Shown one piece after another: positions 8,042-15,576 of a stretch of 64,000 nt of DNA. A program made the position numbers and the translations under genes. The notes below the pieces were generated by a model. That model searched no databases. It had not been told where the DNA came from and saw nothing but the letters and a program-made list of their open reading frames with translations. The DNA comes from an uncultured Alphaproteobacteria bacterium (GTDB taxonomy: Bacteria > Pseudomonadota > Alphaproteobacteria > Rhizobiales > Aestuariivirgaceae): contig CALMWF010000040.1 of the NCBI GenBank assembly GCA_937873445.1, positions 62,001-126,000 on the forward strand. The letters are read 5' to 3'. Every line of letters starts with the position of its first letter. Within the stretch, counting starts at the first letter, position 1.

Positions 8042-8737
8042 TCAAGACAATTGGTTGTGCTTGCGCGCCATGAAGGCCTTGGCGGTTTCCACCGCCACTG
8101 CGGCATCGCGGCAATAGGCATCGGCGCCGATGGCCTTGGCGAACTCCTCGTTCAGCGGCGCACCCCCCACCAGAACCACCTGATCGTCGCGGCGGCCCTT
8201 TTCCTTCAGCGTGTCGATGACCACCTTCATATAGGGCATGGTGGTGGTGAGCAGAGCTGACATGCCGAGAATGTCGGGCTTGTGGGTGTCGAGCGCCTCA
8301 AGATATTTTTCGACCGGGTTGTTGATGCCGAGGTCGATGACTTCAAAGCCTGCGCCTTCCATCATCATGCCCACGAGATTCTTGCCGATGTCGTGAATGT
8401 CGCCCTTGACGGTGCCAATCACCATTTTGCCCAGGCGGGGTGCACCCGTGGCAATGAGGAGCGGGCGCAGAATGGTCATGCCCGCCTTCATGGAATTGGC
8501 GGCGAGCAGCACTTCGGGCACAAACAGAATGCCATCCCGGAAATCGACACCGACAATGCGCATGCCCTCGACCAGCGCCTCGGTCAGCACCTTGTAGGGC
8601 GGCCAGCCCCGTTTCAGGAGAATGTGGACGGCCTGCTCCACTTCCTCCTTCATGCCGTCGTACAGATCGTCATGGACCTGCTGGACCAGTTCCTCGTCGT
8701 TCAGGGAGTTGAGGTCCAGTTCGCCTTCATCGCTCAT
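8042..8737 (-). CDS. Corrinoid (B12-binding) methyl-carrier protein
   Basis: 231 residues, MtbC/MttC-like. A four-helix cap domain (about 15-95, with VPEVLLAANSMKAGM) precedes a Rossmann-type B12-binding domain. That domain starts at GKMVIGTVKGDIHDIGKN; H115 of DxHxxG is the lower axial cobalt ligand. Further B12-domain motifs GMSALLTTTM and VLVGGAPLNEEFA are present. It accepts a methyl group from an MttB/MtgB-type methyltransferase and passes it to THF or homocysteine (family knowledge). The start is supported by CCGGAGACC. The cognate methyl-donor methyltransferase is not in the window. Confidence 0.93.
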   Translation of the reverse strand: MSDEGELDLNSLNDEELVQQVHDDLYDGMKEEVEQAVHILLKRGWPPYKVLTEALVEGMRIVGVDFRDGILFVPEVLLAANSMKAGMTILRPLLIATGAPRLGKMVIGTVKGDIHDIGKNLVGMMMEGAGFEVIDLGINNPVEKYLEALDTHKPDILGMSALLTTTMPYMKVVIDTLKEKGRRDDQVVLVGGAPLNEEFAKAIGADAYCRDAAVAVETAKAFMARKHNQLS

Positions 8738-8786
8738 TGCCGGTCTCCGGTTGTTTCAGCCATGATAGACGGGTTTGGCGCAGGTG

Positions 8787-8799
8787 GCCAAGGCTTGGC
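8787..8799. promoter_or_regulatory. 13-bp palindrome in divergent promoter
   Basis: GCCAAGGCTTGGC is perfectly symmetric around its central base. It lies about 50 bp upstream of the corrinoid gene and 85 bp upstream of the aminotransferase gene at 8884. It is a candidate operator for an unidentified dimeric regulator; a chance palindrome is possible. Confidence 0.3.
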
Positions 8800-8883
8800 G
8801 ACGACAATTGTTCCCGGAAATACGACCGTTGAGTGCCGGCAAAAGCCTGATTATGGTAGCGCTCCCCCCTGACCGGAGTTGCC

Positions 8884-10122
8884 ATGAAACCGCTTGCTAT
8901 TGCCCATGTCCGCAGCCAGTTTCCGGCCCTGTCGCTGGCCGATGAGGGCCGCGCCCGCGTCTATCTCGACAATCCGGCGGGAACCCAGGTGCCGCAGCAG
9001 GTGGTGACGCGCATGACCGGGGCCCTCAGCGGCATCAACGCCAACCACGGCGGCCTGTTCCGCACCAGTGTTGCGGCGGATGCGCTGGATGCCGAAGTTC
9101 ATCAGGCGCTGGCCGATTTCTACAATGCCGCCTCGGCCGACGAGATTGCCGTGGGCCAGAACATGACGACGCTGACCTTTGCCTTTTCGCGCGGGCTGGG
9201 ACGGCGCTTTCAGCCGGGTGATGAAATCGTGCTGTCGCGCATGGACCATGATGCCAATGTGTCGCCCTGGCTGCTGATGGCCAAGGACCGCGGCCTCAGG
9301 GTGCGCTGGATGGATTTCGATCCCGAAACCTATGAGTTTCCCGACGATGCGCTGGAGCGCGTGCTGTCGGCGGAGACGCGGCTGGTGGCACTGGGCTATG
9401 CCTCCAACTGCACCGGCACGGTGAATGAGGTGAAGCGCTTTGCGGCGCAGGCCAGGCAGGCGGGTGCGCTGGTCTATGTGGATGCGGTGCAGTTTGCCCC
9501 CCACGGCGCCATCGACGTGCAGGATCTGGGCGCGGATGTGGTGGTGTCATCGTCCTACAAGTGGTTTGGCCCGCATATGGGCATGCTGTGGGGGCGGCGG
9601 GCGCTGCTCGAAGATACCTTTGCCTACAAGGTGCGGCCCGCCGGCAATGAGCCGGGCCACAAGTTTGAAACCGGCACCGGCTCGATTGAGGGCAAGGCCG
9701 GGGTGCTGGGGGCGATTGAATATCTGGAGCAGTTCGGCCGCGGCGCCACGCGGCGCGAAAGGCTGGTGAGCGCCTGGGGCGTGCTGGCCGATTATGAGCG
9801 CAGGCTGACCCAGCGTCTCATTGACGGGCTTGTGCCGGTGAAGGGCCTGACCGTGCGCGGCATCACCTCGGCCAATGCCGGTCACCGCCGCGTGCCCACC
9901 GTGTCCTTCACGGTGGAGGGCCGCCACCCGGATGATCTGGCCCGGCATTTCGCGGGCGACAACATCTTCGTCTGGTCGGGGCATAACTATGCCATAGAAC
10001 CCATTGCGCGCATGGGCCTGACCGAACGGGGCGGCGTGCTGCGGGTGGGTCTGGCGCATTACAACACCGAGGCCGAGGTCGATCAGTTCCTTGCCTCGCT
10101 GGCCCGCGCCCTCAAGAGCTGA
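8884..10122 (+). CDS. Class V aminotransferase, cysteine desulfurase-like but lacking catalytic Cys
   Basis: 412-residue PLP enzyme of the CsdA/SufS-like subgroup. The PLP lysine is K226 in SSYKWFGPHMG, and the PLP-interacting Asp is D200 in VYVDAVQFAPHG. In SufS-type desulfurases the segment near the C-terminus after SGHH holds the catalytic Cys. Here it reads WSGHNYAIEP (about residues 365-373) with no Cys, so sulfur transfer by the normal persulfide mechanism is unlikely. A lyase, epimerase or isopenicillin-epimerase-like activity is possible. It is convergent with the DNA ligase gene and overlaps its 3' end by 11 bp. Confidence 0.85.
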   Translation: MKPLAIAHVRSQFPALSLADEGRARVYLDNPAGTQVPQQVVTRMTGALSGINANHGGLFRTSVAADALDAEVHQALADFYNAASADEIAVGQNMTTLTFAFSRGLGRRFQPGDEIVLSRMDHDANVSPWLLMAKDRGLRVRWMDFDPETYEFPDDALERVLSAETRLVALGYASNCTGTVNEVKRFAAQARQAGALVYVDAVQFAPHGAIDVQDLGADVVVSSSYKWFGPHMGMLWGRRALLEDTFAYKVRPAGNEPGHKFETGTGSIEGKAGVLGAIEYLEQFGRGATRRERLVSAWGVLADYERRLTQRLIDGLVPVKGLTVRGITSANAGHRRVPTVSFTVEGRHPDDLARHFAGDNIFVWSGHNYAIEPIARMGLTERGGVLRVGLAHYNTEAEVDQFLASLARALKS

Positions 10123-11689
10123 TCATCCGGCGCAGGGTTTCCACCGTGTCGGCCTCGGCGGCGGGCTTGTCCCAGCGGATGCGGGCGATGCGCGGAAAGC
10201 GCATGGCGATGCCGCTCTTGTGGCGGGATGATGTCTGGATGCCGTCAAAGGCCACTTCCAGAACCAGTTTCGGCTCGACGCTGCGCACCGGGCCAAAGCG
10301 CTCGATGGTGTGGGCGCGGACGAATTTGTCGAGGCGCAGCAATTCCGCATCGGTGAAGCCGGAATAGGCCTTGCCCACGGGCACAAGGTGGCGGCCCTCG
10401 CCCTCGCCCTGCCAGCAGGCAAAGGTGAAATCGGAATAAAAGGACGAGCGCTTGCCGGAGCCGCGCTGGGCATAGACCAGCACGCAATCGGCGGTGAGTG
10501 CCGCCCGCTTCCACTTGAACCAGTGGCCCTTGGGGCGGCCCGCCAGATAGGGGCTGTCCTTGCGCTTCAGCATCAGCCCTTCAATGCCCTCGTCACGGGT
10601 TGCCTGCCAGGTGGCGCGCAACTCTTCCTTGCTGGCAAAGGTGAGCACGGGCGACAGATCGCAGTGGCGCGGGCGCACGCGGGCAAACCAGTCCTCCAGC
10701 CGGTCGCGGCGCGCCACAAGGGGCAGCGCGCGCAGATCCTCACCCTCGATATCCAGGGCATCATAGAGGCGCAGGTGGGCGGGATATTTCTGCATCATGG
10801 CGGTGCTTGGCGCCTTGCGGTTCAGGCGCTGCTGCAGGTCGGCGAAGGGGGCGACATGACCCTGTCGCAGCACCAGCAGTTCGCCATCCACGGTGGCGTG
10901 GTGGGGAAAGGCATGGGCAAGGTCGGGGAAGCTTGCGGTAATGTCCTCGGCCCCGCGCGAGAAGATGCGGGTGTCACCCCGGCCACCGGCCATCTGCACG
11001 CGGATGCCGTCCCATTTCCATTCATAGGAAAAATCATCGAGCACCAGGGTGTCGAAATCCGCTGCCTCCAGCGGCACCGACAGCATGATGGGCTTGAACA
11101 CCGGCGCTTCCGAGACGGGGAGATGGTCGCGCCGACCCTCAAGCCAGTCAAACAGCTCGGCATAGGGCGGTGTCTGGCCGTGCCATTTCTCCTCGATCTC
11201 CTCCACCTCGCGGCCAAAGGCTTCGGCCAGCGCCGTCTTGGCCAGCCGCGCCGACACGCCGACGCGGAGCGCACCACCCAGAAATTTCAGCAGCGCCCAG
11301 CGCCCCACCGCATCCAGCCGGTTGAGCCAGCCGGCCAGCGCCTCGGCATATTTTGCCTTGGGCAGCGTGGCGAGCGTCTGCACCACGTCGGACAGGAGCG
11401 GCGGATCGGGCGCGGCGGCGGTGGGCCAGATGAGCGCCAGGGTTTCTGCCGTGTCGCCGACATAGTCACGCGACAGGCGAAACAGTTCGGGGTCAAAGCG
11501 GCCCGCGGCCAGTTCAGTGATGACGCGCCGGACGGGGAAGGACACCGCAAGCCCGTCGGTGAGGGCGGCCAGACCGTAGCCGCGTTCCGGGTCCGGTGTG
11601 TTCTGGAAATAGTGGCGCATGAGGGTGAGCTTGCCGAGACGCGACGGCGTATAGGTGAGACGGTCGAGGAGCATGGCAAAGTTTTTCAT
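10112..11689 (-). CDS. ATP-dependent DNA ligase (nuclease-associated type)
   Basis: 525 residues; the start at 11689 forms an ATGA overlap with the upstream nuclease gene. An N-terminal DNA-binding ligase domain covers about 1-190. The adenylation domain follows, with the nucleotidyl Lys K225 in YEWKWDGIRV; later nucleotidyltransferase motifs include EGLMLKRKDSPY and HWFKWKRA. A C-terminal OB-fold carries the run RGSGKRSSFYSDFTFA. It seals nicks using ATP, unlike the housekeeping NAD-dependent LigA. Paired with the MBL-fold nuclease, it forms the core of a bacterial repair module in which an Lhr-type helicase and a phosphoesterase often also occur; neither is next to it here. Confidence 0.93.
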   Translation of the reverse strand: MKNFAMLLDRLTYTPSRLGKLTLMRHYFQNTPDPERGYGLAALTDGLAVSFPVRRVITELAAGRFDPELFRLSRDYVGDTAETLALIWPTAAAPDPPLLSDVVQTLATLPKAKYAEALAGWLNRLDAVGRWALLKFLGGALRVGVSARLAKTALAEAFGREVEEIEEKWHGQTPPYAELFDWLEGRRDHLPVSEAPVFKPIMLSVPLEAADFDTLVLDDFSYEWKWDGIRVQMAGGRGDTRIFSRGAEDITASFPDLAHAFPHHATVDGELLVLRQGHVAPFADLQQRLNRKAPSTAMMQKYPAHLRLYDALDIEGEDLRALPLVARRDRLEDWFARVRPRHCDLSPVLTFASKEELRATWQATRDEGIEGLMLKRKDSPYLAGRPKGHWFKWKRAALTADCVLVYAQRGSGKRSSFYSDFTFACWQGEGEGRHLVPVGKAYSGFTDAELLRLDKFVRAHTIERFGPVRSVEPKLVLEVAFDGIQTSSRHKSGIAMRFPRIARIRWDKPAAEADTVETLRRMISS

Positions 11690-12693
11690 TCGCCTTCGTC
11701 CTCCAGCCCCACCAGATTCAGCGCGCGGGCGGCAAGGCCCATGCTGGTGGCGGCATGGACCAGCGCCTCCTCGCGCCCGTGCGTCACCCAGATGTCGCTG
11801 GCCCCGGTGTCGGTGATGGTCTGAAGCAGTTCCGGCCAGTCGGCATGGTCGGAAATGATGAGCGGCAGTTCCACACCGCGCTGGCGCGCCCGGCCGCGCA
11901 CCCGCATCCAGCCCGAGGCAAAGCCAATGAGCGGATCGGCAAAGCGGCGCGACCAGCGGTCGCCCAGGGCCGAGGGCGGGCACAGCACAATCTCACCGGC
12001 CAGATTTTCTCTGCTGTCCGCCACCGACGGCACGGGGCCAAGGTCAATGCCGCGGCCGATGTAATAATCGGTGACAGAGCGCAGCGCACCGTGCAGCCAG
12101 ACGGGCCGGTCATAACCCGCCTGCCGCAACAGGGCGATGAGGCGCTGGCACTTGCCCAGACCATAGACGCCGATCTGGTGGGTGCGCTCCGGGAAGTCGG
12201 CGAGCGAGGCGAGAAGTTTTGCGATCTCCTGTTCCGGCGCGGGATGGGTGAAGACAGGCAGGCCGAAGGTGGCCTCGGTAACAAAGACGGTGCAGCGCGC
12301 CACCTCAAAGGAGTCGCAGGTGGGGTCAGCGGCGCGCTTGTAGTCGCCGGACACCACGGCGCGCTGGCCCTGATACTCCATGACCACCTGGGCGGAGCCG
12401 AGGAGATGACCCGCCGGAACCAGGGTCAGCGTGACGTCCCCCACCGTCAGCGGCTGGCGATAGGGCAAGGGCTGCGGGCTGCGGGGTGCACCTTCACCCA
12501 GGCGCAGGCGCATGATGGCGAGCGTGTCCGCGGTGGCAAGCGCGGCACCATGGCCGGAACGGGCATGATCGGAATGGGCATGGGTGATGACGGCGCGGGA
12601 GACGGGCTGGGCCGGGTCAATGAAGAAGTCACCGGGAACACAATAAAGTCCCTGTGGCAGCGGCTTCAGCCATGCGGCAACGGGTTTCGCCAT
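11686..12693 (-). CDS. Ligase-associated MBL-fold DNA exonuclease
   Basis: 335 residues, metallo-beta-lactamase/beta-CASP-like. The metal motif HAHSDHAR is at about residues 38-45, then VPAGHLLGSAQV and VSGDYKRAADPTCD supply further ligands. The C-terminal IISDHADW and WVTHGREEAL fit the beta-CASP part. The family is co-inherited with the ATP-dependent ligase and acts in DNA end processing. It is co-transcribed with the ligase through a 4-bp overlap. The SD is weak (TCGGCC). Confidence 0.92.
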   Translation of the reverse strand: MAKPVAAWLKPLPQGLYCVPGDFFIDPAQPVSRAVITHAHSDHARSGHGAALATADTLAIMRLRLGEGAPRSPQPLPYRQPLTVGDVTLTLVPAGHLLGSAQVVMEYQGQRAVVSGDYKRAADPTCDSFEVARCTVFVTEATFGLPVFTHPAPEQEIAKLLASLADFPERTHQIGVYGLGKCQRLIALLRQAGYDRPVWLHGALRSVTDYYIGRGIDLGPVPSVADSRENLAGEIVLCPPSALGDRWSRRFADPLIGFASGWMRVRGRARQRGVELPLIISDHADWPELLQTITDTGASDIWVTHGREEALVHAATSMGLAARALNLVGLEDEGE

Positions 12694-12704
12694 GGGCCGA
12701 AGAT

Positions 12705-12718
12705 GGGGGCAAGCCCCC
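12705..12718. terminator. Small GC hairpin between genes
   Basis: GGGGG and CCCCC arms around CAAG, in the 64-bp gap between the autotransporter stop and the nuclease start. There is no T-run, so it is at best a weak terminator for the minus-strand autotransporter transcript. Confidence 0.3.
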
Positions 12719-12757
12719 CTGCCCGCAAGGCGTTTCAGCGGCTGGCGTTGTGCCGCC

Positions 12758-14248
12758 CTACCAGCTCCAGCCCAGGGAAGCCGAAATGCTCAGCGATTCC
12801 CGGCCACCCTTTTTCAGGGGGGCGCGGTAATCAAGCTGGCTGCCGACACTGAGACCGGCAGCCGCCGGGGTGATGGCAATGCCGCTGGTGAGCAGCAAGG
12901 CCGATCCGCCATCGCCGCCAAAGCCCAGATTGTTGCCGTTGATGACGGCTGCGCCATCATCCAGGAATTCATGGACCAGGCTGGCCCCGGCATTGATGCG
13001 GGCATGGCTGCCGGTGTCGGCATTCACATGGTCATATTCCAGCGCCACACCGGCACGGCCTTCCAGACTGTCGGTGTTGCTGAAGGCGTAGGTGGTTCCG
13101 GCGGAGTCGGTGAAGGCGCCGATGTCGGTGTTCTGATAGACCAGCTGGGCCTGCGGAACGAGGCTCCACCGGCCGGACAGGCCAAAGCGGTAGCCGGCCT
13201 CCAGCGAGGCGGCCCAGGTGTCGGCATCGGTGGTGCCAACGGCCCCGGTGGCCGTGGCCACGTCCACATCATGGGCGGTGTAAAGACCGAGCACATCGGC
13301 ATAAAAGCCGCCGGCACCGAGCCAGCTCAGGCTGGCGCCCGCGCCATAGCCGGTGGCGTCCAGATTGCCCACCACGCCAACGGCGTCAGAGATGGTGCTG
13401 TCACTGCTCTGATAATGGCCGAACAGCGAGGCGACAAGCCGGCCGCGGGCCGAGTCGGCCAGAACCGTGCCCGCACCGCCCTGAAGGAAATACAGGTTCT
13501 CGTCATATTCTGCGGTGCCGGGCACAAACAGGTTGACCACGTCGCCCTTGCCCTTGGCGCCACCGACCGAGGTGCGCAGCCAGAAACCGCCCTTGCCGCC
13601 TGCGGCATAGGGGTTGGCGACATCGGCAGCGGGCGCCATGCCGCCCGACCACATGGCGTTCTTGCGGCTTTCCAGGCTGCCGACCAGGCTGCGCACGTCG
13701 CCCGAGACAACGTTGGAAAGTGTGGTGCCGGTATAGGCCTGGTTGATGGGATCAACGGTGAGGATGAGCGACCAGGCGTTGAGCGTCAGATAGTCGGCGC
13801 CCACTGCATCAGTAAAGGTCAGGGTCCAGGTGCCATCTGGCAGGGAACCATCAAAGGCCGCGAGACTGCCCTGCGGGCGATAGGTGCCGGGCACGGTGGA
13901 GCCGACCGGTGTGGCGGCCTCATCATCGAAGACATAGGTGCCGTTGGGATCGCTGGAGCCGCCGACGTGGCTAAACAGATAGACCGTCTGCCCGGCAGGC
14001 GAATGCACATAGGCATAGGTGTCGCCCCACCAGGTGTGATGGAAGGTGACGGACACATTGACATCGGTGACCATGCCCAGGCCGGGCGGCACAATGACCG
14101 AGGAGATGCGGGTGCAAAGGTCGCAGCCGGGATAATTTGGAGTGGCCGTGAAGGTGAAGGTTTGTGCCGCCGCCGCCGATGCGCCGAGAACAAGTGCCGC
14201 AGACATGGTCGCGCTGCGCAGCGCGCGCGGAAAGTAAGCCAGACTCAT
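12758..14248 (-). CDS. P-domain autotransporter (minimal passenger plus beta-barrel)
   Basis: 496 residues. Residues 1-28 form a signal peptide ending AAAAQ. Residues about 50-166 look like a proprotein-convertase P-domain: HHTWWGDTYAYVHSPAGQ, then YRPQGSLAAF and PDGTWTLTFTDAVG, a calcium-binding jelly-roll often fused to proteases. After a short linker, residues about 205-496 form an autotransporter-type barrel with repeated amphipathic strands (ASLSWLGAGGFYADV, ASLEAGYRFGLSG) and a terminal aromatic residue (SLGWSW). No protease domain accompanies the P-domain. The start has GGGGA about 8 nt upstream. It would be displayed at the outer membrane; adhesion or matrix function is inferred only. 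Confidence 0.85.
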   Translation of the reverse strand: MSLAYFPRALRSATMSAALVLGASAAAAQTFTFTATPNYPGCDLCTRISSVIVPPGLGMVTDVNVSVTFHHTWWGDTYAYVHSPAGQTVYLFSHVGGSSDPNGTYVFDDEAATPVGSTVPGTYRPQGSLAAFDGSLPDGTWTLTFTDAVGADYLTLNAWSLILTVDPINQAYTGTTLSNVVSGDVRSLVGSLESRKNAMWSGGMAPAADVANPYAAGGKGGFWLRTSVGGAKGKGDVVNLFVPGTAEYDENLYFLQGGAGTVLADSARGRLVASLFGHYQSSDSTISDAVGVVGNLDATGYGAGASLSWLGAGGFYADVLGLYTAHDVDVATATGAVGTTDADTWAASLEAGYRFGLSGRWSLVPQAQLVYQNTDIGAFTDSAGTTYAFSNTDSLEGRAGVALEYDHVNADTGSHARINAGASLVHEFLDDGAAVINGNNLGFGGDGGSALLLTSGIAITPAAAGLSVGSQLDYRAPLKKGGRESLSISASLGWSW

Positions 14249-14272
14249 CGCCGTCCCCTATGCGCCCCCGCG

Positions 14273-14287
14273 TTAACGGAACATTAA
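14273..14287 (-). promoter_or_regulatory. CtrA-type box upstream of the autotransporter gene
   Basis: TTAA (14273-14276), seven bases, TTAA (14284-14287): an exact TTAA-N7-TTAA consensus, 25 bp upstream of the start codon. CtrA is the alphaproteobacterial cell-cycle and surface-structure regulator. The rest of the 249-bp gap (14249-14497) shows no gene. Confidence 0.7.
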
Positions 14288-14497
14288 GGTCAGGGCCTTG
14301 CCAGCGTCAACGGATAATGTGGGGTTGTGACGTGTTGTGAGAGGAAAGTCGCAGAAAAATGCGTGAATTTCAGCCACACAACTTAGATTTACTGCCCAAT
14401 TGGCAGGGAACCTCGTCACCACTTGTTACGGTTATGCCCGTCTGCTGCCTGCCACCGTCCTGAGGGGGCAGCCTGCGACCGCGAAGGGGCCAGCGTT

Positions 14498-15508
14498 TCA
14501 GTGCCTGCGGCGGTCGCGCCGGGGGGCGTTGGCGGCGGCGTCAATGCCCTTGGCGAGATCGGAAACGGGGCCGAGTTTCTTTTCGATCAGTTCAATGCTC
14601 GGCGTCTCGCCCTTGTGGTGGGCGTCAAGCGCGCGCCGCATGGCGGCCAGATGTTCGGGGCTGGTGCCGCAGCAGCCGCCGATGATCTTCGCCCCGGCGT
14701 CAAGGGCGATGCGGGCATAATCGGCCATCAGTTCCGGCGTGCCGGAATAGTGGATGTGGCCATCCTTGTATTGCGGCACGCCGCAATTGCCCTTGGCAAC
14801 GATGGCGGCTTCGGGCCGGGCTGCATGAATGCCCATGACGGTGGCCACCAGTTCCGAGGCTCCCACCCCGCAATTGGCGCCAATGGCGGCGGGGGCAACG
14901 GGCAGAGCCTCGGTGAGGGCGCCAAAGGCCTTGGGCGTGATGCCCATCATGGTGCGGCCATTGGTATCAAAGCTCATGGTGGTGACCATGGGCAGGCCGG
15001 CGCGGGCAGCGCCCTCCACGGCGGCGCGCAGTTCCTCTTCCGACGACAGGGTTTCGATCCACAGCACATCAACGCCGCCTTCCTTCAGGGCGGCGGCCTG
15101 TTCGGCGAAGGCCTCCACGCCATCGGCATGGGAGAGGGTTCCCACCGGTTCAAAGATCTCGCCTGTGGGGCCCATGGAGCCCGCCACATAGACGGGGCGG
15201 CCTGCGGCGTCGGCCTCGGCGCGGGCGTTCTTCACTGCCGCCATGTTCAGCTCGTGCACCCGGCCCTGCGCATTATGCAGCTTCAGGCGGTGGCGGTTGC
15301 AGCCGAAGGTGTTGGTGAGGATGATGTCGGCCCCGGCCGCGATGAACTGGCGGTGCAGGCTGCGCACCCGGTCGGGGTGTTCGAGGTTCCACATTTCCGG
15401 CGCGTCGCCAGAGACCAGGCCCATCTGGAAATAATTGGTGCCGGTGGCGCCATCGGCCAAAAGCCAGGGGCGGGTGGCAAGGGCTTCGGTGAAGGACGGG
15501 CGGGTCAT
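14498..15508 (-). CDS. Betaine-homocysteine/homocysteine S-methyltransferase
   Basis: 336 residues, pfam homocysteine S-methyltransferase fold. LADGATGTNYFQMGL is at the start of the barrel. Zinc cysteines appear as GANCGVG and GGCCGTSPEH near the C-terminus. It transfers a methyl group to homocysteine to give methionine; in alphaproteobacteria this clade (Bmt) usually takes glycine betaine. GGAGG precedes the ATG. Regulation is probably by a SAM/SAH-sensing repressor, given the operator-like site 21 bp upstream. It ties in with the corrinoid/THF methyl genes of the left arm. Confidence 0.88.
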   Translation of the reverse strand: MTRPSFTEALATRPWLLADGATGTNYFQMGLVSGDAPEMWNLEHPDRVRSLHRQFIAAGADIILTNTFGCNRHRLKLHNAQGRVHELNMAAVKNARAEADAAGRPVYVAGSMGPTGEIFEPVGTLSHADGVEAFAEQAAALKEGGVDVLWIETLSSEEELRAAVEGAARAGLPMVTTMSFDTNGRTMMGITPKAFGALTEALPVAPAAIGANCGVGASELVATVMGIHAARPEAAIVAKGNCGVPQYKDGHIHYSGTPELMADYARIALDAGAKIIGGCCGTSPEHLAAMRRALDAHHKGETPSIELIEKKLGPVSDLAKGIDAAANAPRRDRRRH

Positions 15509-15528
15509 CGGGGCCTCCGGGAAAACGA

Positions 15529-15548
15529 CATAAACTTATCTTTATATG
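15529..15548 (-). promoter_or_regulatory. SamR/SahR-like operator upstream of the homocysteine methyltransferase
   Basis: On the minus strand it reads CATATAAAGATAAGTTTATG, with inverted ATAAA and TTTAT arms six bases apart. It closely resembles the CATATAAAGATA half of the motif I recall for the ArsR-family SAM/SAH-responsive regulator of alphaproteobacterial methionine-cycle genes. The regulator gene itself was not identified in the window. Confidence 0.6.
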
Positions 15549-15576
15549 CAAGGCGCTGTCTTTGCCAAGGGCGACG

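Noticed and set aside
10310-11824. 504-residue ORF opposite the DNA ligase
   Set aside because: Antisense shadow; the ligase motifs are on the minus strand.
11690-11983. 98-codon N-terminal extension of the DNA ligase
   Set aside because: It overlaps the nuclease gene in another frame and is Pro/Gly/Ala/Arg-rich; the ATGA overlap at 11689 gives the normal ligase start.
12692-14287. 531-residue ORF opposite the autotransporter
   Set aside because: Gly/Ala-rich shadow without motifs; the minus frame has a signal peptide, P-domain and barrel.
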